From Eubacterium_U album (lineage in GTDB: Bacteria > Bacillota > Clostridia > Lachnospirales > Lachnospiraceae), in the NCBI RefSeq assembly GCF_025336545.1, contig NZ_JAODBU010000002.1:434001-498000 (forward strand): a stretch of DNA of 64,000 bases, given 5' to 3'. Position numbers and translations under genes: made by a program. The first letter of the stretch is position 1. The number at the start of each line of letters is the position of its first letter. Of this stretch, positions 53,858 to 62,926 are shown in pieces. The notes beneath the pieces are model-generated. The model worked only from the letters and a program-made list of their open reading frames with translations, did not search any database and was not told the DNA's origin.

Positions 53858-53969
53858 TACTGCTTATTATAATAATTTAAATTTGACCATAATATTAAAT
53901 TGTTTTGTAATTACTAAATTTAACTAATATTAATATTTTTAACACTGCAAGATTACATTAAATAATTTA

Positions 53970-54188
53970 TTAATTAGATGTATTTACACATTTTAAAATT
54001 ATGTCACATATATGTTCTTCTGACATTTTGCAATCATTTTGTAGCCATTCTTTTACAACAGCAATCATTCCATTTATGTAAAATGCTGCAATATATGTTT
54101 TTTCTTCATTTGAAATACTATACATATCCATTGTCGGACTAAAAATGTGTTTAAACATTTTTTTATAAATCGGATAATTTACTCCCAT
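53970..54188 (-). pseudogene. C-terminal fragment of a TetR-like regulator
   Basis: 72 codons reading NYPIYKKMFKHIFSPTMDMY, then EEKTYIAAFYINGMIAVVKE. This resembles the ligand-binding C-terminal half of TetR-family proteins. No HTH part is present upstream, where an unrelated membrane-protein fragment overlaps it, so a deletion has fused two broken genes. Family assignment is tentative. Confidence 0.5.
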
Positions 54189-54393
54189 TCATGCCAATTA
54201 TTATTTCCAAAATAAACATCAGGTTTCCATTACCTATTACCTTCATTGACAGACACATCCCTATTCCTGTAATTAATGCTGATAAAATACCAAAAGTATA
54301 AGTAAATATCGTTGCCGGCATTTTTGCCTTTCTGTCAAGTTTTCTTAATGCCACCACTTTTGATGTATCCTTTGGTGCATATTCATTTGATTT
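54163..54393 (-). pseudogene. small membrane protein fragment
   Basis: The frame reads EYAPKDTSKVVALRKLDRKA then two hydrophobic segments (ATIFTYTFGILSALITGIGM and a second span) and ends abruptly after IIIGMNGSKLSDL. It has no start codon with a ribosome binding site at the expected place and the C-terminus is replaced at the junction with the TetR-like fragment. Confidence 0.5.
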
Positions 54394-54536
54394 CTAACTG
54401 TTTTTACTCTTTGTTTCATAGCGATTTATTTTACTCTTCTGTCAGACGATTTTATTCTACTCTTATTGTGTTTTTTTCTGCTCTATGTTACACTTTTTAT
54501 ACTTGCGATTAAAAAGTATATGAGAGGTAAAAAATT

Positions 54537-55910
54537 ATGAAAAAACACAATAATAAAAGGAGTTCTTTTTCCGGAAAGCTGGGATTTGTATTATCTGCTG
54601 CCGGAGCTTCTGTAGGTCTTGGAAACATATGGCGATTTCCGTATTTAGCTGCTAAATATGGCGGCGGGATGTTCTTATTAGTATATATCATTCTTGCCCT
54701 GACATTTGGATATACAATGATTGTTGCTGAAACATCTATTGGACGTATGACTAAGAAAAGTCCTGTGGGTGCTTTTAAATTTTTTGGCAACTCTAAGTTT
54801 GCATCTTTAGGCGGATGGATTAACGCTATTATTCCTATTCTCATTGTTCCATATTATTCTGTAATTGGTGGATGGGTTATTAAATATTTAGCCGAATATA
54901 TAATTGGCGGCAGCAAATTATTAGCGGGTGATGACTATTTTACTAATTTTATTACAGGTGGTTTTTCCGCTGAAATCTGCTTTATAATATTTACATTTAT
55001 TACTTTAGCCATTATTTATGCCGGAGTTAGAAATGGTATTGAACGTGTATCAAAATTTATGATGCCTATTTTAATTGTTTTATCAATTATAATTACAATT
55101 TATTCTATGACACGACCTGGTGCTTTAGCCGGAGTAAAATATTTCCTTATTCCTAATTTTGAGAATTTTTCATGGATGACTGTTGTTGCTGCAATGGGAC
55201 AGATGTTTTATTCTTTATCAATTGCTATGGGAATTTTAATTACATTCGGCTCATACATGAAGAAGGATTTATCAATCGAAGATTCTACTAAAAATGTAGA
55301 AATATTTGATACCGCTATTGCGATTATGGCTGGCTTAATGATTATCCCTGCAGTATTTGCTTTCTCTGGTGGTGACCCTGATGCCTTAAATGCAGGTCCT
55401 TCATTAATGTTCATCACTATTCCTAAAATGTTTGAAAGCATGGGACTTAGCACGGTTGTTGGAATTTTATTCTTTACATTAGTTTTATTTGCAGCACTTA
55501 CGAGTTCAATAGCCTTAACTGAAAGTGCTGTTTCAACTTTTCAAGATGAATTTGGATGGGGCAGAAAGAAAGCTACTTTCATTCTTGGTGGAATAATGCT
55601 TGTTCTAGGAAGTTTATCAGCTCTTGGTTATGGACCTTTAGCCTGTGTAAAAATCATTGGAATGCAATTTTTAGATTTCTTTGACTTTTTAACAAACTCT
55701 GTAATGATGCCAATTGCAGCATTTGCCATATGTATACTCGTTTCAAAGGTAATTGGTCTTAATAAGATTGAGGAAGAGGTTCTTAACGGCGAGGGAAAAT
55801 TTCGCAGAAAGAAAATTTTTAATTTTATGATTAAATATCTTTGTCCTATATTTGCAACAATTATTCTTCTTAGTTCAATCGCAAATGCATTTGGATTGAT
55901 TACAATATAA
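54537..55910 (+). CDS. neurotransmitter:sodium symporter-family transporter
   Basis: 457 residues, 11-12 spans, sodium-dependent NSS/SNF family (bacterial relatives of LeuT and MhsT). The N-terminal FVLSAAGASVGLGNIWRFPY forms the unwound TM1 with sodium and substrate sites. Later, GVRNGIERVSKFMMP and TSSIALTESAVSTFQDEF are conserved. It probably imports an amino acid. GAGAGG lies nine bases before the ATG. Confidence 0.92.
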   Translation: MKKHNNKRSSFSGKLGFVLSAAGASVGLGNIWRFPYLAAKYGGGMFLLVYIILALTFGYTMIVAETSIGRMTKKSPVGAFKFFGNSKFASLGGWINAIIPILIVPYYSVIGGWVIKYLAEYIIGGSKLLAGDDYFTNFITGGFSAEICFIIFTFITLAIIYAGVRNGIERVSKFMMPILIVLSIIITIYSMTRPGALAGVKYFLIPNFENFSWMTVVAAMGQMFYSLSIAMGILITFGSYMKKDLSIEDSTKNVEIFDTAIAIMAGLMIIPAVFAFSGGDPDALNAGPSLMFITIPKMFESMGLSTVVGILFFTLVLFAALTSSIALTESAVSTFQDEFGWGRKKATFILGGIMLVLGSLSALGYGPLACVKIIGMQFLDFFDFLTNSVMMPIAAFAICILVSKVIGLNKIEEEVLNGEGKFRRKKIFNFMIKYLCPIFATIILLSSIANAFGLITI

Positions 55911-56352
55911 AAAAGGGATACTATATTATTGAAAAAGTAATTAGTTTATATGCTACTTTTTCATGTAAAAATTTTCAAAAAATAACTGCCATGCCTCAAA
56001 AGACTCTGACAGTTGATGTAAAATTAATGTATGAACTCAAACATTAACTTACAGAAAATTTATAATTTAAATCAGTGCAACTAAATATAACATAGAAGAA
56101 AACAGTAACAAAGAATCAGACTAAACGTCGTATAAATTTAATAAGCCGCTAATAACGGCTTATTAAATTACACCATAAAAAGTGACAGAAAAGATTAAAA
56201 CTTCAATAGAAACCTCAAAAAATGCATAAATGAAACTGTCACTTCACGAATTTTCATTCGTTAAAGCGACAGCCCCTCTAAATAAGAAAGATAAAATAAA
56301 TATATTTAAGGCCAAATTATCCTTCATATATTATCAAACCATATTATTTAAT
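55911..56352. terminator. 442-bp gap with two terminators and a palindrome
   Basis: GAAAAAGTA/TACTTTTTC at about 55939-55968 can end the NSS gene. AATTTAATAAGCCG/CGGCTTATTAAATT (about 56136-56170) is a perfect 14-bp inverted repeat with a 7-base loop. CTGTCGCTTTAACGAAT/ATTCGTgAAGtGACAG with a GAAA loop (about 56238-56275, read on the minus strand) ends the PTS operon. A further AAGTGACAG copy at 56179-56187 is inverted to CTGTCACTT at 56236-56244. No gene. Confidence 0.65.
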
Positions 56353-56610
56353 TTATAGTTTTTCTTCTATATATTTTTTTATAGTCTTTAATGATTTTTT
56401 TTCATTATCTCCATTAATTAATATTGATATTTTCTGACCATATTTAGCACATAAACCTACAACTTCAGTTATATTTTTTATATTTGCTATCTTTCCATCT
56501 TTGTTTATATACACTTCAATTGCATACTCGCTTGCAATGTTTGCTAATTCTGCGGCTGGTCGTGCATGTAATCCATCTATGCAACTTATTATATGGTCAA
56601 TTTGAATCAT
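56353..56610 (-). CDS. HPr-like PTS phosphocarrier lacking Ser46
   Basis: 85 residues, HPr fold. The phosphorylated His15 is intact in DGLHARPA (12-19). The residue at the HPr-kinase site is Asn46 (NIKNITEVVGL), where regulatory HPr has Ser46. It should thus pass phosphate from EI to this operon's EIIA/EIIB but not be converted to the CcpA corepressor form. Last gene of the beta-glucoside PTS operon, 16 bp after EIIB. Confidence 0.85.
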   Translation of the reverse strand: MIQIDHIISCIDGLHARPAAELANIASEYAIEVYINKDGKIANIKNITEVVGLCAKYGQKISILINGDNEKKSLKTIKKYIEEKL

Positions 56611-56626
56611 ATTTGCCTCCTTAACA

Positions 56627-56920
56627 TTATATTTCCTTTAATGCCTCATCCAAAACTTTTTTTGCATTCATCATTCCAAAATCCTGAGCAGCAATTGCCA
56701 TTACCGGAATTCCTTCTGCCTGTTTTTTTATGTCATCTAATGCAAATCTTATTTGTGGTCCAAGAAGTATAACACTTGTTCCTTCAAGATTATCACCTAA
56801 CTCTACCATTGGGATAGCATCTACACTGGCATCTAACCCTCTTGTTTTTGCTTCCTGCTCAAGTTTCATTTTCATAATCCCGGTACTCATACCTGCATTA
56901 CATACTAACAAAATCTTCAT
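56627..56920 (-). CDS. PTS lactose/cellobiose-type EIIB
   Basis: 97 residues. The N-terminal MKILLVCNAGMSTGIMKMKL contains the phosphocysteine (Cys8) in the P-loop-like CNAGMST of lactose/cellobiose EIIB proteins. It receives phosphate from EIIA and phosphorylates the sugar bound to EIIC. The ATG at 56920 begins the conserved strand. Two upstream in-frame ATGs (56983 and 56932) would add unrelated residues. Confidence 0.9.
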   Translation of the reverse strand: MKILLVCNAGMSTGIMKMKLEQEAKTRGLDASVDAIPMVELGDNLEGTSVILLGPQIRFALDDIKKQAEGIPVMAIAAQDFGMMNAKKVLDEALKEI

Positions 56921-57014
56921 ATTAATCTTCATTCCTTTCTCGTTGTTTGGGCACAAATAGTAATGAAAAATTTTATTTTTCAACCTATTATCCTACGATG
57001 TAAAATTATCTATT

Positions 57015-58331
57015 TTATGCCTGCGTGCTCTCTTCCATCACTTCTTCTTTTATTTTCTGTTTTTCATATATTTTGAAGAATGGGAAGTATATAATTATGT
57101 CAATTACAATTAAAGCACAAATTAAAATTAATGCTTTAATATCCATAGTATCAATAAGTCCACCTATTGGACAAAACATATTCCAACTTGCATATGCAAA
57201 AGTTTTTGCTACAATTCCCGTATTCATTGCTATATATGTAATTACACCATTTAACGGCATAACCAATATGAAAGGCAACATCATTGTTGAATTGTACATA
57301 AGTGGCAAACCAAAAATCAACGGTTCATTAATGTTAAATAATGAAGGAATAATAGCTATTTTTCCTATTGTCTTAAGTTGTTTTGATTTACTGAACAATG
57401 TTAAAATAGCAAGTCCAAGTGTTGCACCACTACCTCCAATAGCCATAAATGTCCACCAAAATGGCTCAGTAACAATATACGGAAGTGCTACTGCTGCTGT
57501 ACCAGCTGCAAAGGCAGCCTGATTAGCTGTAAAATTATTCATTAAGAATGTATCCAACGGACCTGTTATTACTGTATCATGAATACCAAACCACCAGAAA
57601 ATCATAACTATTAATGCTAATATAACAACTCCCCAAATACTGTCAACCATATTAACTATAGGTGTCATAATAAGTTGCATTATTGCCGGAATTCCTACTC
57701 CCGTAAAGTTTAATAATACTGCGTCAACTGTTGCAACTGCTACCAAAACAATCACTATTGGAACAAGGTTTCCTATCGATTCGGCAAGTGCAGGTGGAAC
57801 TCCACCACCTTCCAAATTGATGTATCCAACCTTTCTGTCAGATAAAAATCTGTATAATTCAAAAGATACAATTGTTACTAATATTGCAACAAATAAACCT
57901 TTTCCATCCAGATAATCAAAAACTAACGTTCCCTCTTTGTTCATAGTTGCTGTTATCATAAATGACGCAACTGAAACTGCAACTGTAACCCATGATTTGT
58001 CCATCTTATAATGTTTGCCTAAATTAATTGCTAATCCAATTGATGTCCACAATGCAATCAGAGACATTGTTACCGAATAAACATACCCCAGTGCTGGACT
58101 TGTAAACGATGCAATATTTGCCCATCCGTGCATAATAGCCTTAAGCACACCTGAATCCATTGTTGTATAATCCATTGGCGGTGATATAATAATAAGAGCA
58201 AAACTTCCTATAGTGAATAGTGGAATTAAAGCTAGGAATGTGTTTTGCAAAGCTTGAAGATATTTCTGTCTTGCCAATTTATTTGCAAGTGGAGATATCT
58301 TCTTTTCAATCCAATTACTAAATTTTTCCAT
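57015..58331 (-). CDS. PTS lactose/cellobiose-type EIIC
   Basis: 438 residues with about ten membrane segments. It starts EKFSNWIEKKISPLANKLAR (typical CelB-type amphipathic start) and carries the conserved loop NINEPLIFGLPLMYN with the substrate-binding Glu. Imports a beta-linked disaccharide with phosphorylation by EIIB. Its start overlaps the end of the GH1 gene by 14 bp. Confidence 0.93.
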   Translation of the reverse strand: MEKFSNWIEKKISPLANKLARQKYLQALQNTFLALIPLFTIGSFALIIISPPMDYTTMDSGVLKAIMHGWANIASFTSPALGYVYSVTMSLIALWTSIGLAINLGKHYKMDKSWVTVAVSVASFMITATMNKEGTLVFDYLDGKGLFVAILVTIVSFELYRFLSDRKVGYINLEGGGVPPALAESIGNLVPIVIVLVAVATVDAVLLNFTGVGIPAIMQLIMTPIVNMVDSIWGVVILALIVMIFWWFGIHDTVITGPLDTFLMNNFTANQAAFAAGTAAVALPYIVTEPFWWTFMAIGGSGATLGLAILTLFSKSKQLKTIGKIAIIPSLFNINEPLIFGLPLMYNSTMMLPFILVMPLNGVITYIAMNTGIVAKTFAYASWNMFCPIGGLIDTMDIKALILICALIVIDIIIYFPFFKIYEKQKIKEEVMEESTQA

Positions 58332-59727
58332 TGTAACTTCCTCCTTTTTCTTTTATAAATTCTTTATACCAATGATAACTGTCTTTCGGTATTCTCTTGC
58401 AGTTATCATCAAAGTCTATATAAACTAAACCATAACGTTTCTTATAACCGTTAATCCAACTGTAAACGTCCATTGTTGACCATACAAAATATCCTCTACA
58501 GTCACAACCTTCAACTATAGCTTTTTTAATCCAATCTACATATCCCTGTAGAAAATTAATTCTATACTGATCATGTATTTTTTCACCTTCAACTATGTCA
58601 TACTCTCCCAAACCATTTTCCGTAATAATAATTGGTGTATCAGGATATAATTCCTTAAATTCCATCAACATATCATATACTGATTTAGGATATATTTCTG
58701 TTCCCCAAGGTGTTTTCTTCGTATTTGGATCATCATCCAGCGCACACCAGTCTTTTATTTCCATTTCCTCATTTTTTGATGAGTCTCCTGTATTATTCAC
58801 CTCCATTACAGTTTCTCTTCCTGTACAAGGTTTAACCAAAAATCTGCAATATGCATTCACACCAAGATAATCTACTGTTCCTGCCTTAAATATTTCTTTG
58901 TCTTCTTCTTTCATATATGACAAATCATAACCTAACTCTGTTAAATGTTCTATATATTCATCAGGATAATATCCCTTTATGCATGTATCATTAACTGACG
59001 TGTTAAAAAATATATTTGCAAGCTTTTTCGCCTTCCTATATTCTTCATTATCCTTTAATATTTCAATTGGATAGCTATCACTTACAAGTCCTATCATTCC
59101 CTTATATCCCATATTTTTATATGCTTTAACAGCTCTTGCGCTAGCTAACATTAAATGATACATAGCTTTCCACCGTCTCTCAAGATTCTTTACATTAGGA
59201 GGATAATTTCCAAAACCATAACAGCAAAGTGTTTCGTAATTTGGTTCATTTATTGTTGCCCAATAATTTACTTTGTCTCCAAATTCCTTAAAGCAAACCT
59301 TTACATATTCTTCATACGCATCAACTGTTGCCCTGTTTTCCCATCCACCATTTTCAAATAAGGATTGTGGTAAGTCATAATGATATAATGTTACTAACGG
59401 TTCTACATTATATTTTTTACATGTGTCAATTAATCTATTATAAAAATCAATACCTTCTCTACTGATTTTTCCTACACCATCCGGTATTATTCTTGTCCAC
59501 GCAATGGAGAATCTATATGCATTCTGATTTCCATCTGCTATCATTTTTATATCTTCTTCATATCTATGATAATGATCACATGCTACATCTCCTGTTACAG
59601 GATTTATATTGTTTTTTTCACTATGACAAAAAGTGTCCCAATTGGACATTCCTTTGCCACCTTCTTTCCATCCTCCCTCACATTGATAAGCTGCTGTAGC
59701 ACTTCCCCACAAGAATTTTCTATCCAT
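58318..59727 (-). CDS. GH1 6-phospho-beta-glucosidase
   Basis: 469 residues, glycoside hydrolase family 1. Starts FLWGSATAAYQCEGGWKEGG, acid/base Glu in WATINEPNYE (about residue 167) and nucleophile Glu in IIITENGLGEYD (about residue 372). In a PTS operon the substrate is expected to be a 6-phosphorylated beta-glucoside such as cellobiose phosphate. Overlaps EIIA by 8 bp and EIIC by 14 bp, indicating tight coupling. Confidence 0.93.
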   Translation of the reverse strand: MDRKFLWGSATAAYQCEGGWKEGGKGMSNWDTFCHSEKNNINPVTGDVACDHYHRYEEDIKMIADGNQNAYRFSIAWTRIIPDGVGKISREGIDFYNRLIDTCKKYNVEPLVTLYHYDLPQSLFENGGWENRATVDAYEEYVKVCFKEFGDKVNYWATINEPNYETLCCYGFGNYPPNVKNLERRWKAMYHLMLASARAVKAYKNMGYKGMIGLVSDSYPIEILKDNEEYRKAKKLANIFFNTSVNDTCIKGYYPDEYIEHLTELGYDLSYMKEEDKEIFKAGTVDYLGVNAYCRFLVKPCTGRETVMEVNNTGDSSKNEEMEIKDWCALDDDPNTKKTPWGTEIYPKSVYDMLMEFKELYPDTPIIITENGLGEYDIVEGEKIHDQYRINFLQGYVDWIKKAIVEGCDCRGYFVWSTMDVYSWINGYKKRYGLVYIDFDDNCKRIPKDSYHWYKEFIKEKGGSYNGKI

Positions 59728-60040
59728 TAATTTTCTCCCTGTACAATGTTATAAATTCTTTTGCAACACGTTCATACATTATTGTCGTCATTAAATGATC
59801 CTGTGCATGAACTAACATTATGCTATATTCAATATCCTTTCCCTGAGCCTCCTTTGCCAGCAATTCTGTCTGAGCGTTATGAGCGTTAGTTAACTCACTT
59901 TCTCCTTTTTTTATTAGCTCATCAGCTTCATCAAACTCTCCATTTCTTGCTTTTTCCACTGCCTTAAAAAAAGATGAAAACGCATCTCCGGCATAGCTTA
60001 TAAGTTGAAAAGCTACCATTTGTGCTTCTTCTCTATTCAT
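59720..60040 (-). CDS. PTS lactose/cellobiose-type EIIA
   Basis: 106 residues of the helical trimeric EIIA class. SYAGDAFSSFFKAVEKARNG and the phosphorylated His in MLVHAQDHLM (about residue 77) are diagnostic. First gene of the operon. AAAGGAG lies upstream of the ATG. Confidence 0.92.
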   Translation of the reverse strand: MNREEAQMVAFQLISYAGDAFSSFFKAVEKARNGEFDEADELIKKGESELTNAHNAQTELLAKEAQGKDIEYSIMLVHAQDHLMTTIMYERVAKEFITLYREKING

Positions 60041-60072
60041 ATTTTTTTCTCCTTTCGTTTCTTTATGCTGCT

Positions 60073-60164
60073 ATTATATTTCACTTGATTTGCGATTACA
60101 AATCGACTTTTGCGGTATACACCGCATTGAAGTATTTGCCTGTACTTTATCAATATTGTATAAT
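60073..60164. promoter_or_regulatory. divergent promoters and operators of the PTS operon and its activator
   Basis: Minus strand: TTGTAA (60101-60096), 17 bp, TATAAT (60078-60073) for the PTS operon, overlapping the inverted repeat GATTTG-N6-CAAATC. Plus strand: TTGCCT (60136-60141), 17 bp, TATAAT (60159-60164) for the activator. Between them TGCGGTataC-ACCGCA type palindrome (60111-60126), centred about 55-60 bp upstream of the operon start, is a likely activator site. Confidence 0.75.
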
Positions 60165-60205
60165 TTAATTACTTTTATAACGTATTTTTTATTAAGGAGA
60201 TTGTT

Positions 60206-62101
60206 ATGAACAGATTCACTAAGCGGCAAAAAAAAATAATTAAAGAAATCAGTAGTTCTAATGATTATATAACAGGGAAATCACTAAGTTTGATTTTAAA
60301 TGTTTCTTTAAGAACTATTCAATCTGAAGTTGCTGAAATAAATAAAGTCCTACCGTTAATTTTATCAACTAACAGAGGATATTCTCTTGATTACAATATG
60401 TATAAAGCATTAACTTTCCAGCTATCTGAAGATGAACAAAATTTGGAACATATAATTTTGAAAAAAGTATTTTTTCACACGCCTCATTATAATATTGATG
60501 ACCTGGCGGATTCTCTATATATTAGCACTACTACCTTGGAAAAATACTTTAAAACAATAAATAAAACTTTAGAAAATTTTGATTTAAAAATATCAAGAAA
60601 CAACAACACTGTTTTTGTTGTTGGCAACGAATTAAATAAGCGCAAATACTTAAACAAAATTATTTTTGATGAAATTAATCCGGCTTTTAACAGTATTGAC
60701 AATCTGACCAATTATTTTGAAGGCATCGATGTTGATAAAATAAAGATAATTATTCTAAACTCAATAAATAAATATGACTACTATATTGATAATGCTTACT
60801 ATAACAATTTAATTGTAAACATTACTATAGCATTATACAGAATGCGTACGGATCATTATGTTTCACAACCGATTAATAATATATCCGACCATTCTGATAA
60901 TATAGAATCGAAAATTGCAAACGAAATTTGTACTCAGTATTCAGCACATTGCAATATTGCTCCTACAAAAGATGATATTTTTTATATTTCATCATTATTA
61001 GAGGGAATAATAAAACCTATAAACCAAAATCATCTGATAAGTTCTAAAGATATCTTGTCGGAAGATTTTATAGAAGATATCCGAGAGATTTTATTAAATG
61101 TATTTTCTTATTACATGTTAGAAATTAATTTTGATGAGTATCTTTATAGTTTTGCTCTACATATACATGGTTTAATTAAAAGAGCTAACAGTATTCAGTC
61201 ATCAGGAAACGATTTTCTCTATAATATAAAGAAAAATTGTCCTTTTATATATGATGTATCTGTTAATATTGCTCAAAAACTAAATAAAAAATACAACATT
61301 CATATTGCTGATTCTGAAATCGGATACATAAGCATACATATTGGATATCTTATTGAATCATCTAACACTGATTCTGATAAAGTTTCTATTTTGCTTTTAT
61401 GTCATGATTACCACCATATTGACTCTAATATTGAAAAAAAACTTTTAGATAATTATGACAATTTTATAACACTAAAATTATTTAACACTAATAACAGTTC
61501 TACTTTAATTGATGCATACTCTGATTTGATTATAACTACACAACCTTTAAATCTCATTGGAAAAGAAGTTATTGTGGTATCACCATTTTTTACTATGATG
61601 GATCAAATAAACATAGATAATGCCATTCATAAATGTTTAGAAAACAAGCAAAAAATTAAAAGAAACAATATGTTATCATCATTTTTTGATAAAAAGCTTT
61701 TCTTTAAATCAAACAATTTTAGCAATAAGGAAGATGTTATTAAGTTTTTGGGACAAAATGTTATAGATTATGGTTTGTGTAAAGATGGTTTTATTGAATC
61801 TGTTTTAGAACGTGAACAATTATCTTCAACATGTTTTTTTGACACCTTTGCAATTCCACATGCTTTAGACATGAACGCTACCCATACTATGATTTGTGTT
61901 CTTACTAGTGAAAATGGCATTAAATGGGACGAACATACTATTCATATTGTTTTAATGTTAGCCGTCCAACAAAATGACAGGAAAAAATTCATGGAATTAT
62001 ATAATGGTATAGTCCAGACATTAGAAAAGCCTGAAAAAGTTAACAAACTTGTATCAGCTGACAGTCTAATGTTCTTTCTTGAACAATTGTTAGAAAAATA
62101 A
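60206..62101 (+). CDS. PRD-containing transcriptional activator (LicR/BglG-type) with EIIA domain
   Basis: 631 residues: N-terminal HTHs (about 5-60, TGKSLSLILNVSLRTIQSEV; a second HTH about 90-125, DDLADSLYISTTTLEKYFKT), two PRDs (about 180-400, with His in YSFALHIHGLIKRA and EIGYISIHIGYL), an EIIB-like part (about 410-500) and a C-terminal EIIA-like domain (about 500-630, DTFAIPHALDM with its His). PTS components phosphorylate these to tune activity with sugar supply. Divergent from the PTS operon it presumably activates. Confidence 0.9.
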   Translation: MNRFTKRQKKIIKEISSSNDYITGKSLSLILNVSLRTIQSEVAEINKVLPLILSTNRGYSLDYNMYKALTFQLSEDEQNLEHIILKKVFFHTPHYNIDDLADSLYISTTTLEKYFKTINKTLENFDLKISRNNNTVFVVGNELNKRKYLNKIIFDEINPAFNSIDNLTNYFEGIDVDKIKIIILNSINKYDYYIDNAYYNNLIVNITIALYRMRTDHYVSQPINNISDHSDNIESKIANEICTQYSAHCNIAPTKDDIFYISSLLEGIIKPINQNHLISSKDILSEDFIEDIREILLNVFSYYMLEINFDEYLYSFALHIHGLIKRANSIQSSGNDFLYNIKKNCPFIYDVSVNIAQKLNKKYNIHIADSEIGYISIHIGYLIESSNTDSDKVSILLLCHDYHHIDSNIEKKLLDNYDNFITLKLFNTNNSSTLIDAYSDLIITTQPLNLIGKEVIVVSPFFTMMDQINIDNAIHKCLENKQKIKRNNMLSSFFDKKLFFKSNNFSNKEDVIKFLGQNVIDYGLCKDGFIESVLEREQLSSTCFFDTFAIPHALDMNATHTMICVLTSENGIKWDEHTIHIVLMLAVQQNDRKKFMELYNGIVQTLEKPEKVNKLVSADSLMFFLEQLLEK

Positions 62102-62167
62102 AATTATGAATGTCAAACATAACTTATGAGATTTAAATACATAAGATTGAGGCTGTTCATACCTCGG

Positions 62168-62226
62168 ATATGCTTCCTTCTAAATAGACAAGTGAAAAAT
62201 CACTTAATATTTAGAAGGGAGCATTT
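62168..62226 (+). terminator. terminator of the PRD activator gene
   Basis: GCTTCCTTCTAAATA pairs with TATTTAGAAGGGAGC with an inner AAGTG/CACTT stem, followed by ATTTTC. Confidence 0.75.
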
Positions 62227-62419
62227 TCTATGTTAAAATCCACAATCAGTCCATAAGATAATCTTGATTCTATTCATATAATTAAATCTGTAAAGAAAGT
62301 ATGACTCATATGGCCAATAGACTAGAAATTACACTAACTTCTATTTAGCAATGGATAACTATTTACAACAATTCTAGTGAAGATGAATTTTACGTATCTA
62401 CATATAAACATTACCCAAA

Positions 62420-62806
62420 ATAATTAAAAGAGCAAGCTGTATTGAATTATCTTTCAGACAATCAAGGAAGGAAATAGAATTTATGGATATTCCATTAATG
62501 CACTATGCAACCTTGGAAAAGTAAGTTGAGCTTCCTATTATAAATGACTTAATAGGAAAATCCCGGCTACTGAAACTAAAAACATATTAAGCCGTGAATT
62601 TTCTGCCTATACACCAAATAAAAATAGTTAACTGCTGTTACAGAATTTAAGTATTATATTTGAACTGAAAAATATAATGTGTACTTGAGTGCAATACTCG
62701 ATTTATATGACAGAAAAATTGTTGCTTACGTAGTCAGAGACAGCAATAAAAGATTACAAAGAAATTTAGGAATATTAACACTTATTGAAAACACAAAAAC
62801 TATTTA
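62420..62806 (+). mobile_element. decayed IS3-family transposase (OrfB) remnant
   Basis: Fragments in shifting frames with internal stops: NRIYGYSINALCNLGKVS then ASYYK and LNRKIPATETKNIL (62470-62590), and LSAILDLYDRKIVAYVVRDS (62680-62745), the catalytic-core block typical of IS3/IS150 transposases. No intact ORF. Inverted ends were not located. Together with non-coding debris it fills the 825-bp gap 62102-62926. Confidence 0.75.
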
Positions 62807-62825
62807 AAAGTAGAATAAAAACATC

Positions 62826-62853
62826 CAGCAGGAATATCCTGCTGGATAGAAAA
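62826..62853. terminator. bidirectional hairpin terminator
   Basis: ATCCAGCAGGA-atat-TCCTGCTGGAT, perfect 11-bp stem, with T-rich sequence on the minus-strand exit. It ends the metallophosphoesterase gene. Confidence 0.85.
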
Positions 62854-62926
62854 ATTTTTTATTGTTTTAATTGTCTACTTAACATGAAGCAATTCACCCA
62901 TTAATAGCATCCTTTTTTTATTGAAA

